Source: Treponema brennaborense DSM 12168 (lineage in GTDB: Bacteria; Spirochaetota; Spirochaetia; Treponematales; Treponemataceae). Taken from it: a stretch of 64,000 nt of DNA. The position numbers were made by a program, and so were the translations under genes. This document shows positions 27,468 to 34,693 of this stretch, in pieces. Under the pieces are notes generated by a model. It was not told the origin of the DNA and made no database searches. It was given only the letters and a program-made list of their open reading frames with translations. How positions within the stretch are numbered: the first letter of the stretch is position 1; each line of letters opens with the position of its first letter. Where the stretch lies: assembly GCF_000212415.1 (NCBI RefSeq), contig NC_015500.1, forward strand, positions 992,001 through 1,056,000. Direction: 5' to 3'.

Positions 27468-27617
27468 AGTTCATTTCCAAAACACAAGTTCATGTGAACT
27501 TGCAAGTTTTGGAAACAAAGTAAAGTTCGTTTCCAAAACACAAGTTCATGTGAACTTGCAAGTTTTAGAAACGAAATAAAGTTCGTTTCTAAATCACAAG
27601 TTTGTACGGATTTGCAG
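27450..27617 (+). repeat. Three tandem 56-bp hairpin-forming repeats spanning the pgk stop codon
   Basis: Copies begin at 27450, 27506 and 27562. Copies 1 and 2 are near identical; copy 3 has diverged. Each unit holds two inverted repeats: GTTTTGGAAAC with GTTTCCAAAAC, and CAAGTTCA-TG-TGAACTTG. Copy 1 includes the last pgk codons and TAA. The region is AT-rich compared with its flanks. It may stabilise or attenuate the pgk transcript, but this is inference. Confidence 0.85.
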
Positions 27618-27671
27618 TTTTTGAACGCCGCCGGTATTGCGCCGAGCGGCGTTTTTCGTTTGGAGTATTTT

Positions 27672-28484
27672 GTGACGGTAAACGAAGAGTTAAAGGAAAC
27701 GCTGCGCGCGCTGGCGGACGCGTATGAAACCGCAGATTTTTCCGCCGGGGATCCGAGCTGCGTTTTGAAACGGTATGCGGATCGTGCCGACGCCGAAGCC
27801 GCCGCGTTTATCGCCGCCATGCTGTCGTTCGGCCGCCGCGAACAGTTTTTGAAAAAAATATGTCATATTCTCGATCTTTCGGATAAAGCCGGCGGACCGG
27901 CTGAATGGCTCAGAAGCGGCCGGTATGAGACGGATTTCATTCCTCCGGGGGCGGAATACGAGGCGAAATTTTACCGGTTTTATTCATATGCGGATATGCT
28001 CGATTTATTCAGCGCGCTGCGCCGTATATTGCAGTGTGCGGATACGCTCGGTTCGTATTTTGAAAAGGAATACGGACGCGTATGCGCCGAATGTGTGCAA
28101 GCGTGCGGTTGTTCCCGCACTCCGCAGCGTCCGCCGCATCTGGCTGAAACGGTATCGCGCGCATTTTGCGGTTGCGCCGTGGTGCCGCAGGGTAAAAATT
28201 CGGCGAACAAGCGGATTCACATGTTCCTGCGCTGGATGGTGCGGCGCGATTCACCCGTTGACCTCGGATTCTGGCAGTGGTACAGCCCGGCGGAGCTGCT
28301 GATACCGCTGGACACGCACGTGGTGCAGGAATCGGTAAAACTCGGTTTGCTGCCCGAATCCTGCGCGGGAACGGCAAAAACGGCGGCGCTGCTTACCGAA
28401 CGGTTAAAACAGGTGTGGCCTGACGATCCGTGCCGGGGTGATTTTGCGCTGTTCGGACTCGGCGTAGACGAAGGCGTCCGCTGA
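27672..28484 (+). CDS. TIGR02757 (DUF2400) family protein
   Basis: Matches the TIGR02757 pattern: RYADRADAEAAAFIAAMLSFGRREQFL, FYRFYSYADM, NSANKRIHMFLRWMVRRDSPVDLG and LIPLDTHVVQESVKLGL. The family is widespread, resembles helix-hairpin-helix DNA-glycosylase-like folds in the second half, and has no established biochemical role that I know. I start at GTG 27672, which has TGGAG shortly upstream, giving 270 residues; the frame is open further up into the repeat region. It ends about 90 bases before cimA with no terminator seen, so co-transcription is possible. Confidence 0.88.
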   Translation: MTVNEELKETLRALADAYETADFSAGDPSCVLKRYADRADAEAAAFIAAMLSFGRREQFLKKICHILDLSDKAGGPAEWLRSGRYETDFIPPGAEYEAKFYRFYSYADMLDLFSALRRILQCADTLGSYFEKEYGRVCAECVQACGCSRTPQRPPHLAETVSRAFCGCAVVPQGKNSANKRIHMFLRWMVRRDSPVDLGFWQWYSPAELLIPLDTHVVQESVKLGLLPESCAGTAKTAALLTERLKQVWPDDPCRGDFALFGLGVDEGVR

Positions 28485-28576
28485 CGCCGGAAATCCGTTC
28501 ATTGACACGATGTTCGTATTCAGTTATTATGCACGATATACGTTTTTTTGTATAAATATGCATATTGGAGCATCGA

Positions 28577-30184
28577 GTGACTAATACGCTGAAAAAAATC
28601 ACGATTTTGGATTCAACACTGCGGGACGGTGCGCAAGGCGAAGGTATCAGTTTTTCCGTTCAGGATAAAATTCATATCGTTCAGGCGCTCGACGAACTGG
28701 GAGTGTCGTATATCGAAGCGGGAAATCCCGGTTCAAATCCCAAAGATCTTGAGTTTTTTCAGGAAATCCGGAAAATTCAGCTTAAAACGGCACGGCTCGC
28801 CGCGTTCGGTGCGACTCGGCGCAAGGATATTTCCTGTGCGGAAGACGCCAATCTGCAAAGTCTGCTTTCCGCGGAAACCGATACGGTGGTCATCTTCGGC
28901 AAGTCGTGGGATTTTCAGGTAACCGAAATCCTGCGCGCGACGCTTGATGAAAATCTGGCGATGATCCGCGAAACCGCAGCTTTTCTGAAAGACGCCGGAC
29001 GGACAGTCATATACGACGCCGAACATTTTTTTGACGCCTGGAAAGCGAACCGCGAATATACGATTAAAACGCTTGAAGCTGCCGTAGCCGGCGGTGCTGC
29101 CGTGCTGTCGCTGTGCGATACCAAAGGCGGTTCGCTGCCGCTTGAAGTGTTGGAAATAACGCGCGAGGTTACGGCGTTGTTCGGCAGCCGAGTCGAGATC
29201 GGTATTCACACTCACAACGACGCGGGTCTCGCCGTTGCCGATTCGCTGATGGCCGTTGAAGGCGGTGCGCGGCACGTGCAGGGGACGCTGCTGGGGTTCG
29301 GCGAGCGAACGGGGAACGCGAATCTGTCGGCGATTATCGCCGATCTCGAGCTGAAAATGAACTGCCGGTGTCTGCCGGACGAACGGCTGCCGCTTTTGAC
29401 GCCGATCGTGCGCCGCGTTGCCGAAATTGCGAATATCAGCGTGGATCCGGGGTTGCCGTACGTGGGCGGCAACGCGTTCGCCCATAAGGCGGGAATGCAC
29501 ATCGATGCGGTGACCAAAAATCCGTCGGCGTACGAGCACGTTGCGCCGGAAACAGTCGGCAACGATCGTGTGTTTCTGATGAGTGAAGTTGCCGGGCGTT
29601 CCACTATTATAGAAAAAATTCGTAATTTTGATCCGTCCGTTACCAAATCGAGTCCGGTTGTGAGCGATATTATCAAAAAAATGAAAGATTTGGAACATGC
29701 CGGCTATCAGTTCGAAGGTGCGGAAGGCAGTTTCGAGCTGTTAGTGCGCAAAAATCTGGGTAAATACAAGCCGTTTTTCAAACTGCATTATTATAAAACG
29801 ATCGGTGAAAAACCTCCGCTCGACGAAACGCTGTGTTCGTTCGCGCAGCTCAAAATTGAAGTGGACGGTCAGATTGAAATTACCGCGGGCGAGGGCGACG
29901 GTCCCGTGCACGCGCTCGACGTTGCGCTGCGCAAGGCGCTCGAGCGGTTCTATCCCGCCGTAGCGCAGATCCGGCTTACCGACTATAAAGTGCGCGTACT
30001 CGATTCCAAAACGGCGACGGCGTCAAAAGTGCGCGTTTTAATCGAAAGTTCCGACGGTACGGATTTATGGACGACGGTGGGCGTTTCTTCCGATATCATG
30101 GAAGCGTCCTGGCTTGCGCTCGTGGATTCGTTTGAATATAAGCTTATCAAGGATATCGAGCGACGGTTCAAGACGTTTCTGTGA
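28577..30184 (+). CDS. cimA: (R)-citramalate synthase
   Basis: DRE-TIM metallolyase that condenses pyruvate with acetyl-CoA to (R)-citramalate, giving a threonine-independent route to isoleucine. Seen: ILDSTLRDGAQGEG near the start, the metal motif GIHTHNDAGLAVA, GFGERTGNANLSAI, GNAFAHKAGMHIDAV, and a C-terminal regulatory LeuA dimer domain (about 400-535). The long form (about 535 residues) and GERTGN spacing fit the CimA (TIGR00977) branch better than 2-isopropylmalate synthase, though homocitrate synthase-like roles cannot be excluded. Start GTG 28577 has GGAG six bases upstream; a TTG at 28565 is also in frame. No other ilv or leu genes are nearby. Confidence 0.9.
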   Translation: MTNTLKKITILDSTLRDGAQGEGISFSVQDKIHIVQALDELGVSYIEAGNPGSNPKDLEFFQEIRKIQLKTARLAAFGATRRKDISCAEDANLQSLLSAETDTVVIFGKSWDFQVTEILRATLDENLAMIRETAAFLKDAGRTVIYDAEHFFDAWKANREYTIKTLEAAVAGGAAVLSLCDTKGGSLPLEVLEITREVTALFGSRVEIGIHTHNDAGLAVADSLMAVEGGARHVQGTLLGFGERTGNANLSAIIADLELKMNCRCLPDERLPLLTPIVRRVAEIANISVDPGLPYVGGNAFAHKAGMHIDAVTKNPSAYEHVAPETVGNDRVFLMSEVAGRSTIIEKIRNFDPSVTKSSPVVSDIIKKMKDLEHAGYQFEGAEGSFELLVRKNLGKYKPFFKLHYYKTIGEKPPLDETLCSFAQLKIEVDGQIEITAGEGDGPVHALDVALRKALERFYPAVAQIRLTDYKVRVLDSKTATASKVRVLIESSDGTDLWTTVGVSSDIMEASWLALVDSFEYKLIKDIERRFKTFL

Positions 30185-30439
30185 ATAAAAATGCGGCAGC
30201 GGCGGAAAATTGCTTGTTTTCGTGTTATACTTAAAGCTGTTGCAGGATTACCGTTGCCGTAATTTGCAGTTGATAAGGAGACATCATAAAAACCGCCTAT
30301 AATATCGTCGGTTTTTATCTTTTATAAGTTTGCGTTGCAAACTTTCTTATCAAGTGCAGCTTCTCACTTTGCTGCGAAGCTGCGTAAAAAGCCAAGTCGG
30401 AAATTGACAGTTCCTCCTTGCCTTTTTATGGGAGAACGT

Positions 30440-30934
30440 ATGAAATACCGTGTGGCTTTTTTATTTTTGCTGGTACTGTTGGTTCCGTGTGCGGCGCAAA
30501 CGTCGGTTACGCCGGATGATCGCATATTGTCTCAGACTGACATAGATTCTTTTATCAAAAATTACGATAAAATTGAAGCCGAATTCGATTCGTGGGCTGA
30601 CGTCGAGTTCGACGAAGAAGACGGTGCGTCGATTGCCGAAGTGATGGCGGCGTATGATTTGTATGATAAAGCCGGAGCCATACTGCGGAAATACGGATTC
30701 GATTCGATTTATCCGTTGGAAAGTTTTGCCCGGATTATGAGCGTTCTGAGTTTGGAATATATTTGTCAGGAATTTAACGTACTGATGCGTGATGACCCGT
30801 CTGTGGCCGCGTACGGTAAAACGATGATAGCGCAGTACGAAACGCAACTTGCGGCGTACAACGCGGCGGATCGGGAGCTGGTGCGTAAAAACATGTCGCA
30901 GTTACAACTGATAATTGAAGACGAAAGGGACTGA
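30440..30934 (+). CDS. Predicted secreted protein of unknown function
   Basis: A 164-residue protein with a signal peptide (MKYRVAFLFLLVLLVPCAAQ) and a mostly helical, acidic mature part (ILSQTDIDSFIKNYDKIEAEFDSW onward) ending in a Glu/Arg-rich helix. No family is recognised; periplasmic location is inferred. GGGAG nine bases before ATG 30440 fixes the start. The 255 bases between cimA and this start hold a TATACT-like -10 near 30226, an AAGGAG not followed by a start codon, and three hairpins, among them AAGTTTG/CAAACTT and GCAGCTTC/GAAGCTGC. The transcript may therefore have a structured leader. Confidence 0.65.
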   Translation: MKYRVAFLFLLVLLVPCAAQTSVTPDDRILSQTDIDSFIKNYDKIEAEFDSWADVEFDEEDGASIAEVMAAYDLYDKAGAILRKYGFDSIYPLESFARIMSVLSLEYICQEFNVLMRDDPSVAAYGKTMIAQYETQLAAYNAADRELVRKNMSQLQLIIEDERD

Positions 30935-30951
30935 AATCGGCCCGCATATCA

Positions 30952-30980
30952 TTGACAGAATTGCGGCGTTTCTATATACT
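30952..30980 (+). promoter_or_regulatory. Promoter of tRNA-Pro
   Basis: TTGACA (30952-30957), exactly 17 bases, then TATACT (30975-30980): a near-consensus sigma70 promoter 25 bases before the tRNA. Confidence 0.85.
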
Positions 30981-31005
30981 ATTGGAGTTCCGCAATGCGG
31001 TGCAA

Positions 31006-31079
31006 CGGGCAATAGCGCAGTTGGTTAGCGTACAAGTCTGGGGGACTTGGGGTCCCGGGTTCGAATCTCGGTTGCCCGA
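31006..31079 (+). tRNA. tRNA-Pro, anticodon GGG
   Basis: Acceptor CGGGCAA (31006-31012) pairs with TTGCCCG (31072-31078), with discriminator A at 31079. The anticodon stem CAAGT/ACTTG encloses loop CTGGGGG, placing anticodon GGG at 31040-31042 (proline, CCC/CCU). The T arm is CCGGG-TTCGAAT-CTCGG. CCA is not encoded. A terminator follows directly. Confidence 0.93.
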
Positions 31080-31083
31080 ACGA

Positions 31084-31119
31084 AAGGTAACTTCTTGTAA
31101 TGAGGAGTTACCTTTTTTT
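31084..31119 (+). terminator. Terminator of the tRNA-Pro transcript
   Basis: AAGGTAACT (31084-31092) pairs with AGTTACCTT (31106-31114), followed by seven T. Confidence 0.85.
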
Positions 31120-31129
31120 ATTTTAATCG

Positions 31130-31215
31130 GCAGCCGCCGATCGTGCGGTGTACCGGCGGCTGCTAGCCCGGATTGGAGCAGTGAAAGGTGCAAAAGCGCG
31201 CTTTTGCACCTTTCA
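31130..31215. repeat. Two strong palindromes between tRNA-Pro and the SDR gene
   Basis: GCAGCCGCCG (31130-31139) pairs with CGGCGGCTGC (31154-31163). Then TGAAAGGTGCAAAAGCG (31182-31198) is followed at once by its exact reverse complement (31199-31215), a perfect 34-bp palindrome. No T-run follows, so these are not ordinary terminators. Confidence 0.85.
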
Positions 31216-31223
31216 GGCCGAGG

Positions 31224-31277
31224 CGCGAAGCGGCGAGGGCCGAGCGCGAGCGGACTGCGGAAAGCCGGTTTGCGGAA
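31224..31277 (+). repeat. 54-bp dispersed repeat, copy 1
   Basis: Matches 32190-32243 at 53 of 54 positions. In the frame ending at 31296 it reads AKRRGPSASGLRKAGLR. It lies immediately upstream of the SDR gene. Confidence 0.85.
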
Positions 31278-31288
31278 AGGAAGTAAAA

Positions 31289-32059
31289 ATGAGTAAACAT
31301 ATTGCTATCATTACGGGTGCCAGCGGCGGGCTAGGTAAAGAATTTGCCGCATTGATGGTGCGTGAAAACCTGGACGAGATTTGGTGTGTGGCTCGCAGTA
31401 AAGACAAACTGAATGCCGTAAAGTCGGAGTTCGGAGAAAAAATCCGCGTTTTGCCTTTTGATTTGTCAAAACAGGATAGCATACGGCTACTTAGCGAGTT
31501 GCTCAATGCCGAGTCGGTCAACGTGGTGTACTTGATCAACAATGCCGGAATCGGCGAGAAATTAGGTTCTTACAAAGAAATGACGGTAGAAAAGAGCTAT
31601 GAAACGATTCAGCTGAACTGTTCTGCCGTTGTTGCGTTGTGTACGGTATGCATCCCTCATATGCAAAGAGGCAGCAGAATCATCAACGTTTCTTCCCAAT
31701 CCTCTTTTCAACCGGTACCGTACATAAATCTGTATGCGTCGACAAAGGCATTCGTAACAAGTTTTACAAGAGCGTTGAATATGGAGCTGAACGGAACGGG
31801 CGTAACGGCTACTGCGGTATGTGCCGGCTGGGCAGATACCGATATGCTGCCTAAAACATTGAACGGAAAGACAGTCAAGTATCCCGGGCTTGTTTCACCG
31901 AAGCTCGTTGCAGCGCAGGGGCTCGCTGATGCAAAAAAAGGCAGGGATATGTCCGTGTGTACTCTGTACGTCAAGTATATGCGTTTGTTATCAAAGATAT
32001 TTCCGCATAAAACGGTTATGCGAACGTGGATAAAAAGCGTTTCCCAATATCTGGAATAA
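31289..32059 (+). CDS. Short-chain dehydrogenase/reductase
   Basis: A classical SDR of 256 residues: nucleotide motif TGASGGLG (about 9-16), NNAGIG (about 82-87), catalytic Ser in INVSSQSS and YASTKAF (Tyr-x3-Lys, about 150). It would use NAD(P)H on an unknown carbonyl or alcohol. AAAGGAAG before ATG 31289 fixes the start; the frame is open upstream only through repeat DNA. It stands between the two copies of the 54-bp repeat and is somewhat lower in GC than its surroundings, consistent with arrival by recombination. Confidence 0.88.
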   Translation: MSKHIAIITGASGGLGKEFAALMVRENLDEIWCVARSKDKLNAVKSEFGEKIRVLPFDLSKQDSIRLLSELLNAESVNVVYLINNAGIGEKLGSYKEMTVEKSYETIQLNCSAVVALCTVCIPHMQRGSRIINVSSQSSFQPVPYINLYASTKAFVTSFTRALNMELNGTGVTATAVCAGWADTDMLPKTLNGKTVKYPGLVSPKLVAAQGLADAKKGRDMSVCTLYVKYMRLLSKIFPHKTVMRTWIKSVSQYLE

Positions 32060-32100
32060 ATCGTATACAGCATTGTGTTATAATATTCCATCCTTGATAA

Positions 32101-32307
32101 ATAGAGGTTTTTCATAAAGGAAAGAGTGCGTGTCCGTTTGTTTTCGTAAAACTGCTGCTTGACAACGGCGCGGAGGTAAACGCACAGGACGCGAAGCGGC
32201 GAGGGCCGAGCGCGAGCGGGCTGCGGAAAGCCGGTTTGCGGAACGGTGCGCTTCATAAAAATAAAAGGCTGATAAAACTGAGACTGCGGCGATATCATAA
32301 CCGATAG
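32101..32307 (+). pseudogene. Ankyrin-repeat gene remnant carrying an in-frame repeat insertion
   Basis: This open stretch reads FVKLLLDNGAEVNAQD, then the repeat-encoded AKRRGPSASGLRKAGLR, then NGALHKNKRLIK and a stop. FVKLLLDNGAEVNAQD...NGALH is the core of an ankyrin repeat, so the 54-bp element has added 17 codons in frame between D and N. There is no good start or ribosome binding site and no further ankyrin units, so it is probably the residue of a lost gene. Confidence 0.6.
32190..32243 (+). repeat. 54-bp dispersed repeat, copy 2, inside the ankyrin remnant
   Basis: One mismatch to copy 1 at 31224-31277. The two direct copies lie 966 bases apart and bracket the SDR gene. Confidence 0.85.
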
Positions 32308-32355
32308 TGGTGTGCGAAGCCGTGCTTTTTGCTGCGCGGGCATACTGCCGTCGGC

Positions 32356-32384
32356 TTGCTTTTTTCCGGAGAAATGGGTAAGAT
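32356..32384 (+). promoter_or_regulatory. Candidate promoter of the glyA riboswitch transcript
   Basis: TTGCTT (32356-32361), 17 bases, TAAGAT (32379-32384). The predicted +1 near 32391 lies just before the riboswitch fold. Confidence 0.55.
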
Positions 32385-32390
32385 TACGGT

Positions 32391-32466
32391 AATTCGTAAG
32401 TACTTCTGGCGCTCAGATGGAATGAACCATCGTGAAGTTTCTGATAAAAAGCCGCACGCCTGGGCT
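32391..32466 (+). ncRNA. ZTP (pfl) riboswitch upstream of glyA
   Basis: Landmarks of the pfl motif occur in order: P1 ACTTC (32402-32406) with GAAGT (32434-32438); TGGCG directly after P1; P2 hairpin ATGG-AATGAA-CCAT (32417-32430); then a linker and the conserved GCCGCACGCCTGGGC (32451-32465). GGCG (32408-32411) can pair with CGCC (32457-32460), the family pseudoknot. This class senses ZTP/ZMP, which builds up when 10-formyl-THF is short, and commonly controls glyA, folD, fhs and purH. No U-tailed terminator follows; a weak AGCGG/CCGCT hairpin lies before the ribosome binding site, so translational control is more likely. Confidence 0.8.
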
Positions 32467-32520
32467 TAAAAGTATTCAGCGGAACGCCGTACCGCTTCCG
32501 TGAGTTTAATAGGAGTAATG

Positions 32521-34026
32521 ATGTCTACACCGCTTCAAAAGTACTTGTCCGGTACCTCGCCGGACAAAATCAGTCCCGCGTTTACCGCATACGTTGCAAA
32601 TCTGCAGGAAGTCGCCGCCGTCGGACCTGAAATCGCCGCTTCAATCGTAAAAGAGCTCGAAGCGCAGCGTTCCCATCTGAAACTGATTGCAAGTGAAAAC
32701 TACTGTTCGCTCAACGTCCAAGCGGCGATGGGCAACTTGCTAACCGATAAATATGCCGAAGGATATCCGTCTCATCGTTATTACGGCGGCTGCAACAATA
32801 TCGACGACATTGAAAGCGCTGCCGCCGAAGAAGCGAAGGCGCTGTTCGGTGCCGAACACGCGTACGTACAGCCGCATTCCGGTGCGGACGCGAATCTGGT
32901 TGCGTACTGGGCGATTCTTTCGGCAAAAATCGAAGCGCCGATTTTGGAAAAAATCGGTGAAACGAATCTGAGCAAACTGACTGATGCGCAGTGGGCCGAT
33001 TTGCGCGCGAAGCTCGGTAATCAGCGTCTGATGGGACTCGACTATTATTCCGGCGGACATTTGACGCACGGCTACCGGCAGAATGTGTCTGCCCGTATGT
33101 TCGACAGTTATTCGTACACCGTCGATAAGGAAACGGGGCTGCTCGATTACGACGCGATTGAAAAACAGGCGATGGAAGTCAAGCCGCTCATCCTGCTGAC
33201 CGGTTACAGTGCGTATCCGCGCGCGATCAACTTTCGCCGCTTCCGCGAAATTGCGGATAAATGCGGCGCCGTGCTGATGGTGGATATGGCGCATTTTGCG
33301 GGACTGGTGGCGGGTAAAGTTTTTACCGGCGACGAAAATCCTGTTGCCTGGGCGGACGTCGTAACGACGACGACGCACAAGACGCTGCGCGGACCGCGCG
33401 GGGCGATCGTGCTGTGCAAGGCGCCGTTCGCCGAATTCGTAAACAAAGGCTGCCCGCTGGTACTCGGCGGCCCGCTCGCGCACGTTATGGCCGCGAAAGC
33501 GATCGCTTTCAAAGAAGCGCGCACGGATTCTTATCGGCAGTACGCGCATAAAGTGCAGGAAAACGCCCGCGCACTCGCTGCCGAATGCCTGAAGCTCGGC
33601 TTAAAGTTGCAGACCGGCGGAACCGACAACCATCTGATGCTGATAGACATTCAGTCGACGCACGGGCTGACCGGCCGTCAGGGTGAAAACGCGATGTTTG
33701 AATGCGGAATCACGCTGAACCGCAACAGCCTGCCGTTTGATCCGAACGGCGCTTGGTGGACGAGCGGACTGCGCGTCGGCACGCCGGCGGTTACGACGCT
33801 CGGTATGGGCGCCGCTGAAATGAAAGAAATTGCTTCTATTATAAAGCTTGTTCTCGACGGCACGAAGCCGGCTATGACCGAAAAAGGTACTCCGGCAAAG
33901 GGTAAAATCGTTATCGAGCCGGCCGTTCAGGCGGAAGCAAAAAAACGGGTTGCCGCACTGCTCGGCAAATTCGTGTTGTATCCCGAATTGGATCTCGATT
34001 TCCTGAAAGCGGAATTCATCAAATAG
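32521..34026 (+). CDS. glyA: Serine hydroxymethyltransferase
   Basis: PLP enzyme interconverting serine and glycine while charging tetrahydrofolate with a one-carbon unit. Seen: LIASENYCS, NKYAEGYPSHRYYGG-type region (TDKYAEGYPSHRYYGG), HSGADANLVAY, MVDMAHFAGLVAGK, and the PLP-lysine motif VTTTTHKTLRGPRG. The length of 501 residues exceeds the usual 415-430; the extra is an N-terminal extension and an insertion around SAKIEAPILEKIGETNLSKL (about 140-185), as in other treponemal and chlamydial GlyA proteins. AGGAG lies five bases before ATG 32521. A ZTP riboswitch precedes it and a strong terminator follows. Confidence 0.97.
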   Translation: MSTPLQKYLSGTSPDKISPAFTAYVANLQEVAAVGPEIAASIVKELEAQRSHLKLIASENYCSLNVQAAMGNLLTDKYAEGYPSHRYYGGCNNIDDIESAAAEEAKALFGAEHAYVQPHSGADANLVAYWAILSAKIEAPILEKIGETNLSKLTDAQWADLRAKLGNQRLMGLDYYSGGHLTHGYRQNVSARMFDSYSYTVDKETGLLDYDAIEKQAMEVKPLILLTGYSAYPRAINFRRFREIADKCGAVLMVDMAHFAGLVAGKVFTGDENPVAWADVVTTTTHKTLRGPRGAIVLCKAPFAEFVNKGCPLVLGGPLAHVMAAKAIAFKEARTDSYRQYAHKVQENARALAAECLKLGLKLQTGGTDNHLMLIDIQSTHGLTGRQGENAMFECGITLNRNSLPFDPNGAWWTSGLRVGTPAVTTLGMGAAEMKEIASIIKLVLDGTKPAMTEKGTPAKGKIVIEPAVQAEAKKRVAALLGKFVLYPELDLDFLKAEFIK

Positions 34027-34042
34027 CGCAGGGTATGCGGAA

Positions 34043-34077
34043 ACGGGCCGAACGAGAGCGTTCGGCCCGTTTTTTTT
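34043..34077 (+). terminator. Terminator after glyA
   Basis: ACGGGCCGAACG and CGTTCGGCCCGT form a perfect 12-bp stem with loop AGAG, followed by eight T. Confidence 0.92.
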
Positions 34078-34124
34078 GCAACATATTGCAGTACGGACTT
34101 GTGCCGATATCATCGTAACGCCGG

Positions 34125-34658
34125 TTATTCGGCGTCGTAATCTATCAGCGTTAAAACGGGAGTAGGGTCGAGCACCTGCCGGTAATGCAGGAACGGCAAG
34201 CCGACGACGCCGAGAAAACTCGCTACGGTTGCGCCGCCTTGTTCTATGAGCGTGCGCGCCGCTTTCAGTGTTCCGCCGGTCGCGATCAGATCGTCTATGA
34301 CGATAATTTTTTGACCGGGTTTGATGTCGTCCACGTGCGCTTCGATTTCAGCTGTGCCGTATTCAAGCGAGTATTTGCACGAATAGGTTTTGCCGGGAAG
34401 CTTGCCTTTTTTGCGGATAAGAATGAGCGGAAGCTTGAGGCGGTCCGCGAGCGGAGCTGCAAACAGAAATCCGCGCGATTCGATGCCGGCGATTGCGTCG
34501 GCACCGGCTGCTTTGCAGCGCTCGGCCAGACGGTCTATACAATACGTAAACGCATCCGGCTGCACCAATACGCCGGTAATATCGTAAAATAAAATTCCCG
34601 GTTTCGGAAAATCGGGGATCCGGCGTATCGCCTTATCAAGCATTTCCAGATTACTCAT
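34125..34658 (-). CDS. apt: Adenine phosphoribosyltransferase
   Basis: Purine salvage enzyme making AMP from adenine and PRPP. The 177-residue protein has IPDFPKPGILFYDITGVL, the flexible-loop region GIESRGFLFAAPLA, and the PRPP-binding motif VIDDLIATGGT (about 118-128). It is the third gene behind aroF and tyrA on the minus strand, 12 bases after the tyrA stop. It has its own promoter within the last bases of tyrA, with predicted +1 exactly at the A of its ATG and no ribosome binding site. It can therefore be expressed independently of the aromatic attenuator. Confidence 0.95.
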   Translation of the reverse strand: MSNLEMLDKAIRRIPDFPKPGILFYDITGVLVQPDAFTYCIDRLAERCKAAGADAIAGIESRGFLFAAPLADRLKLPLILIRKKGKLPGKTYSCKYSLEYGTAEIEAHVDDIKPGQKIIVIDDLIATGGTLKAARTLIEQGGATVASFLGVVGLPFLHYRQVLDPTPVLTLIDYDAE

Positions 34659-34664
34659 TTCATT

Positions 34665-34693
34665 ATATTACTATGACCTGTCTTTCATGTCAA
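34665..34693 (-). promoter_or_regulatory. Promoter of apt, predicted leaderless
   Basis: On the minus strand TTGACA (34693-34688), 17 bases, TAATAT (34670-34665), then AATGAA and ATG. The predicted +1 is 34658, the first base of the start codon. The -35 box overlaps the tyrA 3' end. Confidence 0.75.

Noticed and set aside
28733-29698. Minus-strand open frame opposite cimA
   Set aside because: Antisense shadow of cimA, with no start signals or recognisable domain.
31182-31215. 34-bp palindrome as a transcription terminator or integron attC site
   Set aside because: No T run follows, and the conserved attC core (GTTRRRY and its partner) is absent; recorded as a repeat element instead.
30952-31296. 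114-codon plus-strand frame across tRNA-Pro
   Set aside because: It translates the tRNA, its terminator, the palindromes and repeat copy 1; no start signal. Kept only as the reading frame in which the 54-bp repeat matches the ankyrin remnant.
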